From assembly GCA_905233925.1 (NCBI GenBank), contig CAJOFV010000001.1, positions 1 through 44,478 of the forward strand: DNA of 44,478 bases. The letters run 5' to 3'. Below are positions 41,790 through 44,478 of the stretch, in pieces. A program made the translations under genes and the position numbers. The notes under the pieces were generated by a model that saw only the letters and a list, made by a program, of their open reading frames with translations, made no database searches and was not told where the DNA came from. Every line of letters begins with the position of its first letter. Position 1 is the first letter of the stretch. The stretch comes from Paludibacteraceae bacterium. GTDB taxonomy: Bacteria > Bacteroidota > Bacteroidia > Bacteroidales > Paludibacteraceae.

Positions 41790-41822
41790 TAGTTAGTTAT
41801 TAGTTAGATATTAGTTAGATAT
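41790..41822. repeat. 11-nt tandem repeat, three copies
   Basis: TAGTTAGTTAT followed by two exact TAGTTAGATAT units in the gap between the small membrane protein gene and the Skp-like gene. Confidence 0.75.
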
Positions 41823-41876
41823 TGACCTGAGAGTAAGCTGATAGAAAGCCAATTATAAATCAACAAAAATACAATT

Positions 41877-42503
41877 ATGAACAAAATTCAAATCATTATT
41901 AATTCAGTTCTCGCTGCCGCTGTGGTGGCATTGTTTATCATCTTCTTCACGGTTACACCGGGTGCACGCAAACCGGCGGCACAGGAGGTCGTTGTTGACG
42001 GCGATTTGCTCCCGATAGCAATCATCAACACCGATTCCATCCTCAAGCACTACACGCTGGCGGTTGAATCCACCGACAAACTCATGTCTGCTTACGAGGC
42101 TTCCACCGTTCAACTCGATTCCAAAGCAAAGGCGTTCCAAAAAGAATATGAATCTTTCCAGCGCGATGTCATTGACTTCCAGCGCAAGGTCGAAGCTAAT
42201 GCTTTCTTGAGCCGCGAACGTGCCGAAAGCGAGCAGTCACGCCTCCAGAAAAAAGAGCAGGAACTGATGAAGAAACAGCAGGATTTGGAGAACCTGCGTC
42301 AGAAACTTAGCAACGATTTCATGGCACAACAGTCCGAATTGACCGCCCAACTTTCCGATTCAATTCAGCAGTATCTCCGTGATTACAACGCTGACGGTCA
42401 CTACCATCTTATTCTCAATGACGCTGCCTTGATGAACAAAGTTGCCGGCTATGATATCACTCTCGAAGTCATCGACGGCCTCAATGCCCGCTATCAAAAA
42501 TAA
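41877..42503 (+). CDS. OmpH/Skp-family protein
   Basis: A 208-aa protein with an N-terminal membrane anchor or signal (IIINSVLAAAVVALFIIFF). The Skp architecture follows: a strand containing IAIINTDSILKHY (residues about 47-59), a long coiled-coil of Gln/Glu/Lys/Arg (about 75-160), and a closing strand region YHLILNDAALMNKVAGYDIT. Skp is a periplasmic holdase for outer-membrane proteins. This version seems membrane-tethered rather than soluble. The neighbouring beta-barrel gene fits a role in outer-membrane protein handling. Confidence 0.88.
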   Translation: MNKIQIIINSVLAAAVVALFIIFFTVTPGARKPAAQEVVVDGDLLPIAIINTDSILKHYTLAVESTDKLMSAYEASTVQLDSKAKAFQKEYESFQRDVIDFQRKVEANAFLSRERAESEQSRLQKKEQELMKKQQDLENLRQKLSNDFMAQQSELTAQLSDSIQQYLRDYNADGHYHLILNDAALMNKVAGYDITLEVIDGLNARYQK

Positions 42504-42506
42504 CCA

Positions 42507-42530
42507 ATGAGAAAATGAGAAAATGAGAAA
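42507..42530 (+). repeat. 8-nt ATGAGAAA repeat at the start of the Wzi-like gene
   Basis: Three exact ATGAGAAA units. The first two open ATG AGA AAA TGA mini-ORFs overlapping the next start as ATGA. The third is the gene start itself (ATG AGA AAA TCC). Confidence 0.9.
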
Positions 42531-44337
42531 ATCCCTTCTTATACTCGCTCTCTGTTCTTTGCTCCTTGTTCCTTCAATGGCGCAGAACATTCCTGTGCCC
42601 TTGAATTACACCAAAATCTATGATTATCTGGACGAACTGCTCACGGACGGCGTCATTGTGCGCCAGACGGCTGTTCGCCCATATTCACGGATGCAGGTGG
42701 CACAGATGCTGGTCGAGGCGCAGAGTAGGGATTCGCTTCTCAATAAGCGCCAGCGCGACGACTTGAACTTCTATCTCAATGTCTTTGCGCTGGAGCGTGA
42801 CACCATTTCCGATAATTACGTACAATATACGGATCATCAGACCTTTAACCTTTCGCTTGCCAATCCGCAATTCTCATACATCACGAAGAACAAACTCTTC
42901 AAAATGTCCGTTGAGCCCATTCTCGGCATGGACATCTATGCTTCAAAGAAAGGCGCGATTATCAAGCGTTGGTGGGGTGCTGACTTGAAGATGGACATCG
43001 CGCACCACATTTCCATTTGGGGCTCATTGCGAGATGTCAGCTATAACGGCAAAATCGCACTCCGTAACAAGTATTTTCCGGACAATGCCGCCAAGATTGA
43101 CGGTGCTAAACTGACGAAGCCCGGTTTCTTGAACAACGAAGCGGGTGTGCAGTACAAGGAAGCTGATTACGGTGGGGATTTCTCGGACAGCAAGGGCGGA
43201 ATTTCCGCTTACGCCTGGTTTGGTTCGATTAGCGTCCAGCGTGAAAATATTCGTTGGGGCGATAGTTACCATTGCTCGAATATTCTGTCCGGCCGCAATC
43301 CCGCTGTGCCGATGATTACGCTGCAACTCACGCCTTGCAAATGGTTCCAGTTTGATTATTTCCATGCTTGGCTTGTTAGCAATGTAGTCGATTCCACCCG
43401 CTATTATGTCGAGAACAATACGACTGGCGGCACAGAACGCGAATACCGTCCGCACAACAAATTCATGGCGGCGAATATGTTCACTTTTACGCCGGTCAAG
43501 TATATCTCCTTCGCTTTCGGAAATTCCATTGTTTATGCCGAGAAGAACGTGCAGGCTGCATATTTCATTCCCTTCGCATTCTTTAAGTCGCTGGATCACT
43601 TACTGACTAAAGGTCTTGGCGTCGAGAATCAGAACTCGCAGGCATTCTTTACGTTGACTGTTTGTCCTGTTGAGCACCTTAAATTATATGGTTCTTTCTA
43701 TCTGGACGAATTTAAGTTCAATCGTCTCAAAAAGTCCAATCCCGAGAAGAATCCGATTTCTTATATGGTTGGCTTTGATTGGTCGGGCTGGCCTGTGAAA
43801 GGTTTGAGCCTGAAGGGCGAGTTTATGCGTTCGTACATTGCTTGCTACAGCCATTCGATTGATGTCCTGACTTGGGAATCCAACTCCTACAACATGGGGC
43901 ATTACATGGGTGACAATGCACAATCGATTTATGTAGAGGCAAGTTACCGCCCGATTAGAGGCATGGTCATCAAATTGAGTTATACGGATGACACCAAGTA
44001 TAATTCGTATGCTTACCTCCGTGCTTATCGTTCCGGTGGCACAAAGATTTCAGAAGGTGGTATTAGTGAGACAATCGCGCAGAAGCCTTTCAGTAAAGCT
44101 ATTTTCCGCAATTCGATAATTGCGTTGGATGGCATATATGAAGTGCATCCGAACATGTATCTGCGTGTGAACTTGAGTTACAACAACGCACGTGGTTACG
44201 ATAACTTGGAGCAATCTATAAAGTCCGAAGATGCCGGTCCCACCTGCGATGCGCAGTATTATCTCACCAAATTTGCTCCCGCCTGGTATCACGGCAAGAA
44301 CTTCTCCGCCCTCCTCGGCTTCTCCTTCGGATTCTAA
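42523..44337 (+). CDS. outer-membrane beta-barrel, capsule assembly Wzi-like
   Basis: A 604-aa secreted protein (signal peptide KSLLILALCSLLLVPSMAQ). An N-terminal helical segment (residues about 25-85, YLDELLTDGVIVRQTAVRPY) is followed by many amphipathic beta strands and a C-terminal aromatic residue (FSALLGFSFGF), as expected for an outer-membrane barrel. The region RWGDSYHCSNILSGRNPAVP near residue 245 resembles the conserved WG-x-G and S-N-x-x-P part of Wzi-like barrels. A surface-polysaccharide role is therefore possible but unproven. It lies 19 nt after the Skp-like gene, separated by the ATGAGAAA repeat. Confidence 0.75.
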   Translation: MRKSLLILALCSLLLVPSMAQNIPVPLNYTKIYDYLDELLTDGVIVRQTAVRPYSRMQVAQMLVEAQSRDSLLNKRQRDDLNFYLNVFALERDTISDNYVQYTDHQTFNLSLANPQFSYITKNKLFKMSVEPILGMDIYASKKGAIIKRWWGADLKMDIAHHISIWGSLRDVSYNGKIALRNKYFPDNAAKIDGAKLTKPGFLNNEAGVQYKEADYGGDFSDSKGGISAYAWFGSISVQRENIRWGDSYHCSNILSGRNPAVPMITLQLTPCKWFQFDYFHAWLVSNVVDSTRYYVENNTTGGTEREYRPHNKFMAANMFTFTPVKYISFAFGNSIVYAEKNVQAAYFIPFAFFKSLDHLLTKGLGVENQNSQAFFTLTVCPVEHLKLYGSFYLDEFKFNRLKKSNPEKNPISYMVGFDWSGWPVKGLSLKGEFMRSYIACYSHSIDVLTWESNSYNMGHYMGDNAQSIYVEASYRPIRGMVIKLSYTDDTKYNSYAYLRAYRSGGTKISEGGISETIAQKPFSKAIFRNSIIALDGIYEVHPNMYLRVNLSYNNARGYDNLEQSIKSEDAGPTCDAQYYLTKFAPAWYHGKNFSALLGFSFGF

Positions 44338-44424
44338 TCCATTTGACGAGCATTGATTCAACATTGTAATAATACGGAGGAATCCGAAAATCCGACAAAG
44401 AGTATGCACAAAAAACAAAAAATC

Positions 44425-44478
44425 ATGAAAAAAACTACTACATTTATTTTTTGCCTGTTGGCACTATTGATGACTTCT
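44425..44478 (+). CDS. start of a secreted protein gene (truncated by the window edge)
   Basis: ATG at 44425 opens MKKTTTFIFCLLALLMTS, a typical signal peptide, and runs off the right edge. An in-frame ATG at 44404 would add seven basic residues. The gap from 44338 shows no clear promoter or terminator. Confidence 0.6.
   Translation, partial: MKKTTTFIFCLLALLMTS

Noticed and set aside
1..44478. Search by eye for tRNA or rRNA genes, transposases and phage genes
   Set aside because: No cloverleaf with a T-loop consensus, no rRNA segments and no transposase, integrase or phage structural proteins were seen.

Overview
The window looks like chromosome from an uncultured member of the Bacteroidales (phylum Bacteroidota), probably host-associated. 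Three things support this. Promoters have the Bacteroidetes form (TTTG, about 20 bp, then TAnnTTTG) and there are no strong Shine-Dalgarno sequences. Several families are typical of the phylum: DUF4837 lipoprotein, DUF2851, a PorE-type OmpA lipoprotein, an AURKAIP1/COX24 mini-protein next to HU and RNase G, and a C-terminal sorting-like tail. There are also many lipoproteins. I saw no tRNA, rRNA, IS element, prophage or CRISPR array. It is mostly a housekeeping region.

Layout. 1-2174 (+): tail of an unknown gene, engB, a Usp-like protein and an orphan FecCD permease. 2177-5542 (-): ClpB without its N-domain, and a DUF4837 lipoprotein. 5630-7277 (+): nitroreductase and pdxA. 7339-12043 (-): an operon of two GH13 alpha-amylase lipoproteins with a Na+-coupled NSS symporter between them. 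12135-15932 (+): M20 peptidase, AMP-forming acyl-CoA synthetase and a lipoprotein. 15933-20538 (-): mtaB, an OmpA/PD40 envelope protein and an unknown secreted partner. 20800-23753 (+): anaerobic ribonucleotide reductase nrdD-nrdG with a long structured leader. 23982-29029 (+): CNNM-type CBS protein, a secreted protein with a sorting-like tail, mannose-1-P guanylyltransferase and DUF2851. 29012-30028 (-): mutY. 30197-33546 (+): HU, a 29-aa basic protein, RNase G, a membrane-anchored HTH protein and a membrane protein. 33633-34322 (-): SIMPL protein. 34430-35557 (+): orphan histidine kinase. 35447-41356 (-): bactofilin, DUF1015, PorE, thyA, folA and ispE. 41569-end (+): small membrane protein, Skp/OmpH, a Wzi-like barrel and the start of a secreted protein.

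The most unusual signals lie in the gaps between genes. (1) An 8-nt tandem repeat with unit TCTTCAAA occurs at seven places, always in the same orientation on the + strand. It sits at gene junctions or inside genes: it adds residues to EngB and NrdG and supplies start or stop codons elsewhere. (2) A second 8-nt tandem repeat, ATGAGAAA, forms chains of three-codon mini-ORFs overlapping as ATGA at the translation start of two genes. On the opposite strand the first repeat reads TTGAAGAT and makes the same kind of chain (TTG AAG ATT TGA), so both fit the pattern WTGARRAW. (3) The palindrome TTTGCATATATGCAAA, exact or near-exact, occurs at five sites, each supplying the -33 element exactly 20 bp from a -7 box, often for divergent promoters. 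(4) The nrdD leader can form long, mutually exclusive hairpins, like a riboswitch or attenuator.

Gene starts were moved downstream of the longest ORF where a promoter, signal peptide or upstream stop made this necessary. All function calls rest on motif recognition by eye, without database searches.
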